DNA of 64,000 nt from Streptomyces indicus (lineage in GTDB: Bacteria; Actinomycetota; Actinomycetes; Streptomycetales; Streptomycetaceae): NCBI RefSeq assembly GCF_900100315.1, contig NZ_FNFF01000020.1, forward strand, positions 61,414 to 125,413. The letters run 5' to 3'. Both the position numbers and the translations under genes were made by a program. Positions 57,159 through 64,000 of this stretch are shown one piece after another. Each line of letters begins with the position of its first letter. Positions within the stretch are counted from its first letter, which is position 1. The notes below the pieces were generated by a model that was not told where the DNA came from, did not search any database, and saw only the letters and a program-made list of their open reading frames with translations.

Positions 57159-58904
57159 ATGGAGACCGAGTCGGAGCCCTACGTCCGTCTTGCGACCCTG
57201 CGGCAGCTGCATCAGGTGGTCGCCGAGCTGAACACGGCCCGCAGCCTGGCCGACACCCTCCAGGCCGTCGCGGACGGCGTGGTGAGCGGGCTCGGCTACG
57301 AGCTGGGGTGCGTGAACCTCGTACGGGCCGACGGCGACCTGGTCGTCGCCGCTTTCGCGGGCAATCCGGCCGCCGAGGCCCTCATCACCGGACGCGTGGG
57401 TTCCCGCGCCTCCTGGGAGCGCCGGCTCGCCATGGGCGAGGCCTGGGGCTCGCTGCGCTTCATCCCGCACACCGAGGGCTGGGTGCTCGTCGACGACGAC
57501 GTGCCGCAGTGGCACACGGACGGTCCCGAGCCCCGCTTCGAGGACGAGTGGCACCCCAGCGACCGGCTCTACGCGCCGATGTACGCGACGGGGTCCTCCA
57601 GCGGCGAGCTGATCGGCGTCATCTCGGTCGACCGGCCGCGCAACGGACGCAAGCCGGGCCCGTGGGGCCAGGAAGCGCTGCAGATGTACGCATTCCAGGC
57701 CGCGATTGCAATCAGCAACGCACGACTTCGAGCAAACATGCAGCGGGCACTGGTCAGACTCGAACGGGAGCAGCAGGCGCTGCGGGCCAGCGAGGAGTCC
57801 TTCCGGCAGGCCTTCGAGTACGCGCCGAGCGGCATGGCCATCGCCGAGATGGGCGGGGACCAGCACGGCCGAATACTGCGCACCAACGACGCCCTGTGCC
57901 GGCTGCTCGGCCGCCCGGCCGCCGCGATGCGCCGCTACTCCTTCTCCGACCTGGTCCACCCCGAGGACATCGGCACCCTGCTGCGCACCTCCGCCGAGGG
58001 CGGGCGGGCCGAGCTCCGGCTCGGCCGCCGCGACGGCACGTACCTCTGGGTCTCGCTGCGCAACTCCGTGGTGGCCGACGCCACCGACGGCCCCCGCTTT
58101 CTGCTCACGCACGTCGAGGACATCGAGGAGCGCAAGCGCCGCGAGCTGCACCTCGCGCACCGCGCCTCGCACGACGCCCTGACCGGGCTGCCCAACAGCG
58201 CCGAGCTGCGCTCGCGCCTCGGCTCGCGGTTGTGCGGACGTCCGCAGTCCGCCCCGCAGGGCGCCGTCGAGTCGCTCGACGCGGCCTACGGGGCCGGGCC
58301 CCCGTACGAGGGGGCGGGGCTGTACGACGGGGTGCCGGCCTACGACGCCAACGCCTCCCCCTACGACCCCTCGCCGTACGACTCCAACGGCCATGGCTTC
58401 GACTTCGCGCGTGCGGCCGCCGACTCCGCATCGCTCGCATCGGGCTACGGCACCTACGACCACCACGTCCACGTGGTCGCCCCGCAGGGCGAGCACGACG
58501 ACGGGACCAAGGGGCTCGCGGTGCTCTTCTGCGACCTCGACGGTTTCAAGTCGATCAACGACCGCTTCGGGCACCACACGGGCGACGCCGTCCTGATCGA
58601 GGTGGCGCGGCGGCTGACCAGCGGGGTGCGCGACGGGGACACGGTCGCGCGGCTCGGCGGAGACGAGTTCGTGGTGCTCGCCGACGGGCTCGGCCGCGCG
58701 GACGCGGCGGACCTGGCGGTGCGGCTGCGCAACGCGATCATCCCTCCGATCCGCGTGGACGGCCGCGCGGTGCGGGTGGGCGCGAGCTTCGGCATCGGCT
58801 GGGCGCACTGCGGCATGTCCGCGGACGAGGTCCTGCAATCGGCGGACCAGCGGATGTACATCGAGAAAAGGTCGCGTGCCAAACAGCACAGGCGTGCCGG
58901 ATAA
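57159..58904 (+). CDS. cdgB: GAF-PAS-GGDEF diguanylate cyclase, CdgB type
   Basis: A 581-aa protein starting METESEPYVRLATLRQLHQVVAELN, with GGGGAGA upstream. A GAF domain (about 25-200), a PAS/PAC domain (about 215-335; SFRQAFEYAPSGMAIAEM) and a GGDEF domain (from about 337) follow. The active site GGDEF is 500-504, with FCDLDGFKSIND before it and an inhibitory I-site RDGD at 491-494. An unusual Tyr/Pro/Ala-rich insert of about 90 residues splits the start of the GGDEF domain (RPQSAPQGAVESLD...). It makes c-di-GMP, the ligand of BldD, and blocks sporulation in S. coelicolor. Confidence 0.9.
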   Translation: METESEPYVRLATLRQLHQVVAELNTARSLADTLQAVADGVVSGLGYELGCVNLVRADGDLVVAAFAGNPAAEALITGRVGSRASWERRLAMGEAWGSLRFIPHTEGWVLVDDDVPQWHTDGPEPRFEDEWHPSDRLYAPMYATGSSSGELIGVISVDRPRNGRKPGPWGQEALQMYAFQAAIAISNARLRANMQRALVRLEREQQALRASEESFRQAFEYAPSGMAIAEMGGDQHGRILRTNDALCRLLGRPAAAMRRYSFSDLVHPEDIGTLLRTSAEGGRAELRLGRRDGTYLWVSLRNSVVADATDGPRFLLTHVEDIEERKRRELHLAHRASHDALTGLPNSAELRSRLGSRLCGRPQSAPQGAVESLDAAYGAGPPYEGAGLYDGVPAYDANASPYDPSPYDSNGHGFDFARAAADSASLASGYGTYDHHVHVVAPQGEHDDGTKGLAVLFCDLDGFKSINDRFGHHTGDAVLIEVARRLTSGVRDGDTVARLGGDEFVVLADGLGRADAADLAVRLRNAIIPPIRVDGRAVRVGASFGIGWAHCGMSADEVLQSADQRMYIEKRSRAKQHRRAG

Positions 58905-59044
58905 CTCCAGGTCAGCGGTCTTTCCTCGGCAACTGGCCCAAAGGGGGTCACCCGAAGCGGGTACGCTCGGCCGGATACGTACCTGTGTTCCGCCCGATCG
59001 ACCACCTGCCCGGTCGACCGACCTGCCTGAGGAGTGACCCGGGA

Positions 59045-60037
59045 ATGACCACGCCTGGCGACAACGGCGCGCGCACGCCCGAGGAAGAGGACCCGTTCGG
59101 CTATCTCTACGCCGACGGTCAGGCAGCGGGCGCCACCCCGCCGCCCGGCGGCGGTGGCTACGGCTACCCGGGCCGCGCCTCGTACAACCAGGTCCGCACG
59201 GTCGGCGAGCGGCAGTACGGCCAGCAGACCCAGCAGCCCCCGCAGGGCTACGGGCAGCAGGGTCACGGCCAGCCGCAGGGCTACGACCAGGCCCACTACT
59301 CGGCGCCCGAGACCTTCCAGGGCGACGCCACCCGGCAGATCCCCCCGCAGCAGTCCTACGGCGGCGCGGGGAACGGGCACGGGGGCCACGGCGGGCACGG
59401 CGGCGGCGGGCGCGGCCGCGGTCCGAACACCAAGGGCCTGCTCATCGGCGCCATCGCCGTGGTCGCGGCCGTGGTGGTCGGCATCGGTGTCGCGATCCTC
59501 GGCGGTGACGACGGCGAGAAGGAACCGCAGGCCCAGGGCACCGGCGGCGGAGCCACGACGGGCGAGAGCGTCAAGCCCTCCGAGCCCTCCGAGGACAAGA
59601 AGGACGAGCCCGTCGACCTGCCGAAGACCGACGCGAAGGTCCTCAAGCTGACGCCGCCCGCGACCACGGCCTCCGACGTCAAGGGCGCGAAGGCCGGCAC
59701 CTACGTGGCGGGCTTCAACCAGGTGGGCGCCTCGCTGACCTGGCAGATCGACGGCTTCGAGAAGGCCGGCTCGTACAGCCTGCGGGTCACCTACGCCGTT
59801 CCCGGCGAGGACACCACCGGCACCCTGACGGTGAACGGCGACCGGCAGACCCGGCCGCTCAACATGAAGAACTGGGCGAACGCCAAGCCCGGCGAGTGGG
59901 AGAAGGGCTGGACCACCACGTTCGCGGTGGTCGACCTCAAGCCCGGTACCAACACCATCACGCTCTCGTGCGAGCAGAGCGACAAGTGCAACTCCTACAT
60001 CGACCAGATGTGGCTCGTGGAGGGCACGGGCGGCTGA
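59045..60037 (+). CDS. membrane-anchored CBM-like protein with disordered N-terminus
   Basis: A 330-aa protein starting MTTPGDNGARTPEEEDPFGYLYADGQ. Residues 1-130 are Gln/Gly/Tyr/Pro-rich and disordered (QQTQQPPQGYGQQGHGQPQGYDQ). One membrane helix follows (about 136-158, GLLIGAIAVVAAVVVGIGVAIL). The outside part ends in a beta-sandwich-like domain (about 205-330; TYVAGFNQVGASLTWQIDGFEKAGSYSLRVTYA ... NTITLSCEQSDKCNSYIDQMWLV) of the CBM6/CBM35 kind. Sugar binding is inferred. It follows cdgB on the same strand, 140 bp away. Confidence 0.7.
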   Translation: MTTPGDNGARTPEEEDPFGYLYADGQAAGATPPPGGGGYGYPGRASYNQVRTVGERQYGQQTQQPPQGYGQQGHGQPQGYDQAHYSAPETFQGDATRQIPPQQSYGGAGNGHGGHGGHGGGGRGRGPNTKGLLIGAIAVVAAVVVGIGVAILGGDDGEKEPQAQGTGGGATTGESVKPSEPSEDKKDEPVDLPKTDAKVLKLTPPATTASDVKGAKAGTYVAGFNQVGASLTWQIDGFEKAGSYSLRVTYAVPGEDTTGTLTVNGDRQTRPLNMKNWANAKPGEWEKGWTTTFAVVDLKPGTNTITLSCEQSDKCNSYIDQMWLVEGTGG

Positions 60038-60062
60038 CGCCCCGCGGCGGGCGGACGCCGGC

Positions 60063-60992
60063 TCAGGCCGCGTCCGCGTGCCGGTGCACCGTCACCTTGT
60101 CCACGAAGGACGCGTACGCCGACGCGTCGAACTCCCCCGCCGCCGGGGCGAGTACGGTCGCCGCGGAAAGCGCCACCGCCGACGCGAGGCGTCGCGGCCA
60201 GGGCTCGCCCGTCACCAGGCCGGACAGCAGCGCGGCCACGGCCGAGTCCCCCGCCCCCGTCGGATTGCCCGCCACGCGCTCGGGCGGTGCGGCCTGCCAG
60301 CTGCCCTCGGGGGTGGCCGCGAGCAGGCCCTCGGGGCCCAGCGAGGCGACCACGGCGTGCGCGCCGCGGCGGCGGGCCGCGCGAGCGGCGGGCAACGGGT
60401 CCCAGGAGCCGGTGAGTTCGGCCAGTTCGTCGGCGTTGGGCTTGACGATGTCGGGGCGCGCGGCGATGCCGCGGCGCAGCGGTTCGCCGCTGGTGTCGAG
60501 CAGCACGGGGACGCCCGCGGCGCGTGCGACGCGCACGAGATGGGCGTACGCGCCCACCGGCACACCGGGCGGCAGGCTGCCGCAGAGCGCCACCGCCGAG
60601 GCGGAGCCGAGGAGTTGCTCGTACGAGGCCAGGAACGCGGACCACTCGGGCGGGGCGATCAGCGGTCCCGGTTCGTTGAGCTGGGTCGTGTCGCCGGAGG
60701 CCGAGTCGACCACGGCGACGGTGCGGCGGGTGGCCCCCGAGACCCCGAAGAGGGCGTCGCGGACGCCGCTGAGCCCTTCGCGCACGGCCTCGCCGGTCGC
60801 GCCCCCCACGAAGCCCGTGACGGTCACCTCGTGGCCGAGCGCGGTGAGCACGCGGGCCACGTTGAGGCCCTTGCCGCCGGGGCGTTCGGCGACGGTGGTG
60901 ACCCGGTGCGAGGAGTGCGGGACGAGGCGCTCCACGCGGTACGTGAGGTCCAGGGCCGTGTTCAGCGTGACCGTGAGTATCACGGGTGCCAC
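60063..60992 (-). CDS. PfkB-family 1-phosphofructokinase-like kinase
   Basis: A 309-aa ribokinase-family protein from a GTG (VAPVILTVTLNTALDLTYRVERLVP). PGGKGLNVARVLTALG is the first PfkB signature and GNPTGAGDSAVAALLSG the second, with the catalytic Asp in GAGD. The LNTALDLTY start is that of FruK/LacC-type kinases (fructose-1-P or tagatose-6-P). It is just downstream of nagA, but a strong terminator stands between, so it likely has its own promoter. The substrate is not certain. Confidence 0.85.
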   Translation of the reverse strand: MAPVILTVTLNTALDLTYRVERLVPHSSHRVTTVAERPGGKGLNVARVLTALGHEVTVTGFVGGATGEAVREGLSGVRDALFGVSGATRRTVAVVDSASGDTTQLNEPGPLIAPPEWSAFLASYEQLLGSASAVALCGSLPPGVPVGAYAHLVRVARAAGVPVLLDTSGEPLRRGIAARPDIVKPNADELAELTGSWDPLPAARAARRRGAHAVVASLGPEGLLAATPEGSWQAAPPERVAGNPTGAGDSAVAALLSGLVTGEPWPRRLASAVALSAATVLAPAAGEFDASAYASFVDKVTVHRHADAA

Positions 60993-61071
60993 CCCCGGAG
61001 GTGCGTGATCGTGCGCGTGCGTGGGTCCGTCTGCGCGTGTTCGTGCGTATGCCGGGCCTGATCATGCCAAA

Positions 61072-61112
61072 GAGGAGGCGGTGAGCCCAGACCTCGGGCC
61101 CACCGCCTCCTC
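61072..61112 (-). terminator. terminator after nagA
   Basis: A 12-bp stem, GAGGAGGCGGTG with CACCGCCTCCTC, extended inward by GCCC/GGGC after one mismatch. It lies 29 bp after the nagA stop and separates nagK-nagA from the PfkB gene. Confidence 0.85.
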
Positions 61113-61140
61113 GACTGCCGGCGTCCAACCGGGGGTCAAA

Positions 61141-62301
61141 TCACCCCAGTTGAGGATCCACCACCCATTCGCCCCGGCGCATCACGCCGACGACCGAGTA
61201 GCCGCCGTCGAGCACCACCAGGTCGGCCCACTTGCCGGGCTCCAGGGAGCCCACCTCGTCGTAGGCGCCGATCAGCTTGGCCGGGTTGGCCGAGATGGCC
61301 CGTACGACGTCCTCGATGGGGAAGCCGTCGACAGTGACCGCGCGCTTGAAGGCGCGGTCGAGGGTGAGCGTCGAGCCGGCGATCGAGCCCTCGGAGCCGT
61401 CCTCGGTGACCAGGCGTGCGACCGAGTCCTTCACCTCGACGGCGAGCGGGCCGAGCATGTACTCCCCGTCGCCGAAGCCCGCCGCGTCCATCGCGTCGGT
61501 GATGAAGGCGACGCGGCCGGCGCCCGCGCGGTGGAAGGCGAGCTCCAGGGACGCGGGGTGCAGGTGCGTGCCGTCGTTGATGAGCTCGACGGTGACCCGC
61601 TCGTCCTCCAGGAGCGCCACGATCGGCCCGGGCAGGCGGTGGCCGATGGCGGGCATCGCGTTGTAGAGGTGCGTGGCCACGGTGGCGCCCGCGTCGATGG
61701 CCTCCTTCGTCTGCTCGTACGTGGCGTCGGTGTGGCCGATCGCCGCGATCACGCCGTGCTCGGCGAGGAGGCGTACGGAGTCCACGCCGCCGGGGAGCTC
61801 GGTGGCGAGCGTGAACATCCTGGCCTGGCCGCGCGCCGCGTCCATCAGCTTGCGCACGTCCGCCGGGTCGGGGTCGCGCAGGAGCGTTTCGTCATGGGCG
61901 CCCTTGCGGCACGGGGAGATGAACGGGCCCTCGAAGTGGATGCCCGCGATCTCGCCCTGCTCGGCCAGCTCGGAGAGCAGTCCGGCGCGCTGGGCGAGGA
62001 AGTCCATGTCGCCGGTGACGGTGGAGGCCACGAGCGTGGTCGTGCCGTGCTCGCGGTGCGTCCGCACGCCCTTGAGCACGTCGTCCACGGTGCCGGACGT
62101 GAAGGACGCGCCGCCGCCGCCGTGGTTGTGGATGTCCACGAAACCGGGGACCACCCAGTGCCCGGACAGGTCGACGGCCGGGGCGTCCGGCTCGGCGGCG
62201 CCGGCGATCCGGCCCCGCTCGTCGACGATGACGCGGCCGTCAGTGACGGTTCCGGTGGGCAGCACCACCCGGGCGCCGGTGAGTACCTTGCGTGCGGCCA
62301 T
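61141..62301 (-). CDS. nagA: N-acetylglucosamine-6-phosphate deacetylase
   Basis: A 386-aa amidohydrolase starting MAARKVLTGARVVLPTGTVTDGRVI. Metal ligands lie in PGFVDIHNHGGGG, HFEGPFISP, GHTDATYEQ and THLYNAM; the catalytic Asp lies in ITDAMDAAG. It deacetylates GlcNAc-6-P to GlcN-6-P, in amino-sugar catabolism and peptidoglycan recycling. It takes the product of MurQ (32 kb) as well as of GlcNAc uptake. Its ATG shares its A with the nagK stop (TGATG), so it is translationally coupled and controlled by the dre site before nagK. Confidence 0.95.
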   Translation of the reverse strand: MAARKVLTGARVVLPTGTVTDGRVIVDERGRIAGAAEPDAPAVDLSGHWVVPGFVDIHNHGGGGASFTSGTVDDVLKGVRTHREHGTTTLVASTVTGDMDFLAQRAGLLSELAEQGEIAGIHFEGPFISPCRKGAHDETLLRDPDPADVRKLMDAARGQARMFTLATELPGGVDSVRLLAEHGVIAAIGHTDATYEQTKEAIDAGATVATHLYNAMPAIGHRLPGPIVALLEDERVTVELINDGTHLHPASLELAFHRAGAGRVAFITDAMDAAGFGDGEYMLGPLAVEVKDSVARLVTEDGSEGSIAGSTLTLDRAFKRAVTVDGFPIEDVVRAISANPAKLIGAYDEVGSLEPGKWADLVVLDGGYSVVGVMRRGEWVVDPQLG

Positions 62302-63356
62302 CAGGTGGTTACCTCCGGGGTGGGGTCGTCGTGGGGGGCGGTGGGCTGGTGGGGTACGGGGGCGGCGGACTCTCCGCCGCCGGGACGGACGCCGGCTCCG
62401 GCTGCGGTCGCGGCACTGGCGTCGGCACCGGCATCGATGTCGGCGTCCAGCAGGTCCCAGGCGAGCAGGCCCGCGCCCAGGCAGCCCGCGGTGTCGCCGA
62501 GGGCCGCCGGGACGATCGACGGCAGCGTCTGGAACGTGATCCGCCGCTCGACGGCCGCACGCAGCGGTGTGAACAAGGTTTCCCCGGCTTCGGCCAGTCC
62601 GCCACCGATGATCAGCGTGCGGGGGTCGAGCAGGGTGACGGCGGTGACCAGGCCGTCGGCGAGCGCGTCGACGGCGTGCTGCCAGACCTCGGCCGCCTTC
62701 GGGTCCCCGGATTCCACGGCCTTCGCGCAGTCGGCGGCGTCCGCGTCGGGGTCGCCGCTCGCCTCGGCCCAGGCCTTCGTCACGGCGGAGGCGCTGGCCA
62801 GGCGCTCCAGGCAGCCGCGCTGACCGCAGCCGCAGGGGGGTCCGTCCGGGCGTACGACGATGTGGCCGATCTCGCCCGCGCCGAAGTGCGCGCCCGCCTC
62901 GATGCGCCCGTCGATGCCGATGGCGCCCGCGATGCCGGTGCCCAGCGGCAGGAACAGGAAGCGGTCGGCGCCCTTGCCCGCCCCGATGCGCCCCTCCGCG
63001 AGGCCGCCGGTGCGCACGTCGTGGCCGAGCGCGACGGGGATGCCGAGCCGGTCCTGGAGGAGGTCCCTGAGCGGGACGTCCTTCCAGCCGAGGTTCGCGG
63101 CGAACAGGGCGATGCCGCGCTCGGAGTCGATGATCCCGGGGATCGCCACGCCTGCTGCCTCGGCGGGCCGGCCGAAGTGCTGCTCGCCGTGGGCGCGCAG
63201 CTCGGCCGCGAAGCCGAGGATCGACTCGATCACCGCGTCGGCGCCGCGCTCGCGTCCGGTGCGGCGGCGGGCCTCGTGCAGCAGGGTGCCGTCCGCCCCG
63301 ACCAGGGCGGCCTTCATTCCGGTGCCGCCCACGTCCAGGGCGATGACATGTCTCAC
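62301..63356 (-). CDS. nagK: ROK-family N-acetylglucosamine kinase-like protein
   Basis: A 351-aa ROK kinase from a GTG (VRHVIALDVGGTGMKAALVGADG). DVGGTGMK is the phosphate-binding loop; GHDVRTGGLAEGRIGAG contains the catalytic Asp; GHIVVRPDGPPCGCGQRGCLE is the ROK zinc motif with CGCGxxGCxE. The C-terminal 40 residues are an Ala/Gly-rich variable tail. The pairing with nagA and a dre operator 28-43 bp upstream supports an N-acetylglucosamine kinase. Confidence 0.88.
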   Translation of the reverse strand: MRHVIALDVGGTGMKAALVGADGTLLHEARRRTGRERGADAVIESILGFAAELRAHGEQHFGRPAEAAGVAIPGIIDSERGIALFAANLGWKDVPLRDLLQDRLGIPVALGHDVRTGGLAEGRIGAGKGADRFLFLPLGTGIAGAIGIDGRIEAGAHFGAGEIGHIVVRPDGPPCGCGQRGCLERLASASAVTKAWAEASGDPDADAADCAKAVESGDPKAAEVWQHAVDALADGLVTAVTLLDPRTLIIGGGLAEAGETLFTPLRAAVERRITFQTLPSIVPAALGDTAGCLGAGLLAWDLLDADIDAGADASAATAAGAGVRPGGGESAAPVPHQPTAPHDDPTPEVTT

Positions 63357-63383
63357 GGGGACAGTGTGGCGCGTACCCCTGCG

Positions 63384-63399
63384 AAAGGTCTAGTCCACT
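63384..63399. promoter_or_regulatory. dre DasR operator before nagK-nagA
   Basis: AAAGGTCTAGTCCACT matches 13 of 16 positions of the DasR consensus ACTGGTCTAGACCACT, 28-43 bp before the nagK start. DasR control of the nagKA genes is established in S. coelicolor. Confidence 0.8.
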
Positions 63400-63565
63400 T
63401 CGGCCTGCTCGTTCACGGGCCGGAGCGGGACGGACACCGTCAAAAGGATGGGAAACCGGTGCCGCGGACTGGAACCAGGACCGGGACGGATGCGTTGGAG
63501 GGGATGAGGGTAGCTTCGGGACCACTCGCAGCACCCGCACACACATTTAGGGGAAAGGGACCTCC

Positions 63566-64000
63566 ATGGCTGTAAGCCTGTCCAAGGGCGGCAATGTCTC
63601 GCTGACCAAGGAGGCACCGGGCCTGACCGCTGTCACCGTGGGCCTCGGCTGGGACGTCCGCACCACCACCGGTACGGACTTCGACCTGGACGCCTCGGCG
63701 ATCGCGGTCAAGGCTGACGGCAAGGTCTTCTCGGACGGCCACTTCGTCTTCTTCAACAACAAGGCGACGCCGGACCAGACCATCGTCCACACCGGTGACA
63801 ACCGCACGGGCGAGGGCGCCGGCGACGACGAGGCGATCAACGTCAACCTGGCCGGTCTGCCGGCCGAGGTCGACAAGATCGTCTTCCCGGTGTCGATCTA
63901 CGACGCGGAGTCCCGCTCGCAGAACTTCGGCCAGGTGCGCAACGCCTACATCCGCATCATCAACCAGGCCGGCGGCACCGAGATCGCGCGCTATGACCTC
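63566..64000 (+). CDS. terD: TerD-family stress protein (C-terminus off window)
   Basis: 145 codons are visible from ATG (MAVSLSKGGNVSLTKEAPGLTAVTVGLGWDVRTTTGTDFDLDASAIAV), with AAAGGGA upstream. The calcium-binding TerD motifs are DFDLDASA, FFNNKATPD and GDNRTGEGAGDDEAINVNL. A full TerD has about 190 residues, so the end is missing. TerD proteins bind calcium and are linked to tellurite resistance and, in Streptomyces, to development. It is divergent from nagK. Confidence 0.93.
   Translation, partial: MAVSLSKGGNVSLTKEAPGLTAVTVGLGWDVRTTTGTDFDLDASAIAVKADGKVFSDGHFVFFNNKATPDQTIVHTGDNRTGEGAGDDEAINVNLAGLPAEVDKIVFPVSIYDAESRSQNFGQVRNAYIRIINQAGGTEIARYDL

Noticed and set aside
1..64000. tRNA, rRNA, insertion sequences or prophage genes
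   Set aside because: No tRNA cloverleaf, rRNA core sequence, transposase or phage structural gene was recognised.

Overview
This 64 kb window is chromosomal DNA of a Streptomyces or a very close relative. The grounds are very high G+C, frequent GTG starts, futalosine-pathway menaquinone genes, a mur PTS cluster, DasR-type (dre) operators, a GAF-PAS-GGDEF protein of the CdgB type, a class-E sortase substrate (LAETG) and twin CIRCE sites before groEL. From memory the gene order resembles the S. coelicolor core region around SCO4280-SCO4330, read in reverse; this was not checked. I see no tRNA, rRNA, insertion sequence, prophage or CRISPR array. The window is mostly conserved core, with accessory or variable DNA as short repeats and a few secreted proteins.

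Left part (1-12.9 kb): a partial Hsp90-like (sacsin-type) ATPase; a DUF3027 protein; an MFS exporter; a DUF2771 lipoprotein; mqnB and mqnD (menaquinone by futalosine); a cold-shock protein with a helical C-terminal extension; a HAD hydrolase; a complete FecCD-FecCD-ATPase siderophore importer without its binding protein; and a Tat-type secreted hyaluronidase-like protein followed by a 51-aa coiled-coil protein.

Middle (12.9-35 kb): an XPB-associated helicase-like protein, a HAAS-domain membrane protein, a HelD/HelR-type ATPase, a GT87 mannosyltransferase-like membrane protein and the XPB helicase. Next comes cutC with a dre-like operator, then a divergent copper pair (secreted metal-binding protein and CopA P-type ATPase) around CsoR-type operators. 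A run of small enzymes follows (mycothiol-dependent isomerase family, HD hydrolase, GNAT, DUF4031). A Cmx-type MFS pump diverges from an RpiR-murQ-murP cluster for PTS uptake and catabolism of N-acetylmuramic acid.

Right part (35-64 kb): a 1236-aa Ser/Thr kinase-WD40 fusion with a rare TTA codon; a TetR/FAD-monooxygenase pair with twin operators; an OYE; an ArsB/NhaD-like permease; groEL; a cspA-type gene; and a MoaD/ThiS protein plus threonine synthase behind a SAM-I riboswitch. Then gpgS, a sortase-anchored surface protein, convergent otsA and otsB, a DUF3263 protein, an orphan sugar-binding lipoprotein, arfB, a flavin reductase, cdgB with Crp- and BldD-like sites, a CBM-like membrane protein, a PfkB kinase, the dre-controlled nagK-nagA pair and a partial terD.

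The main regulatory themes are amino-sugar control (two dre-like sites), developmental control (TTA codon, BldD/Crp-like sites) and metal, heat-shock and SAM sensing. Start codons were chosen by Shine-Dalgarno spacing, known family N-termini and signal-peptide length; several remain uncertain and are marked.
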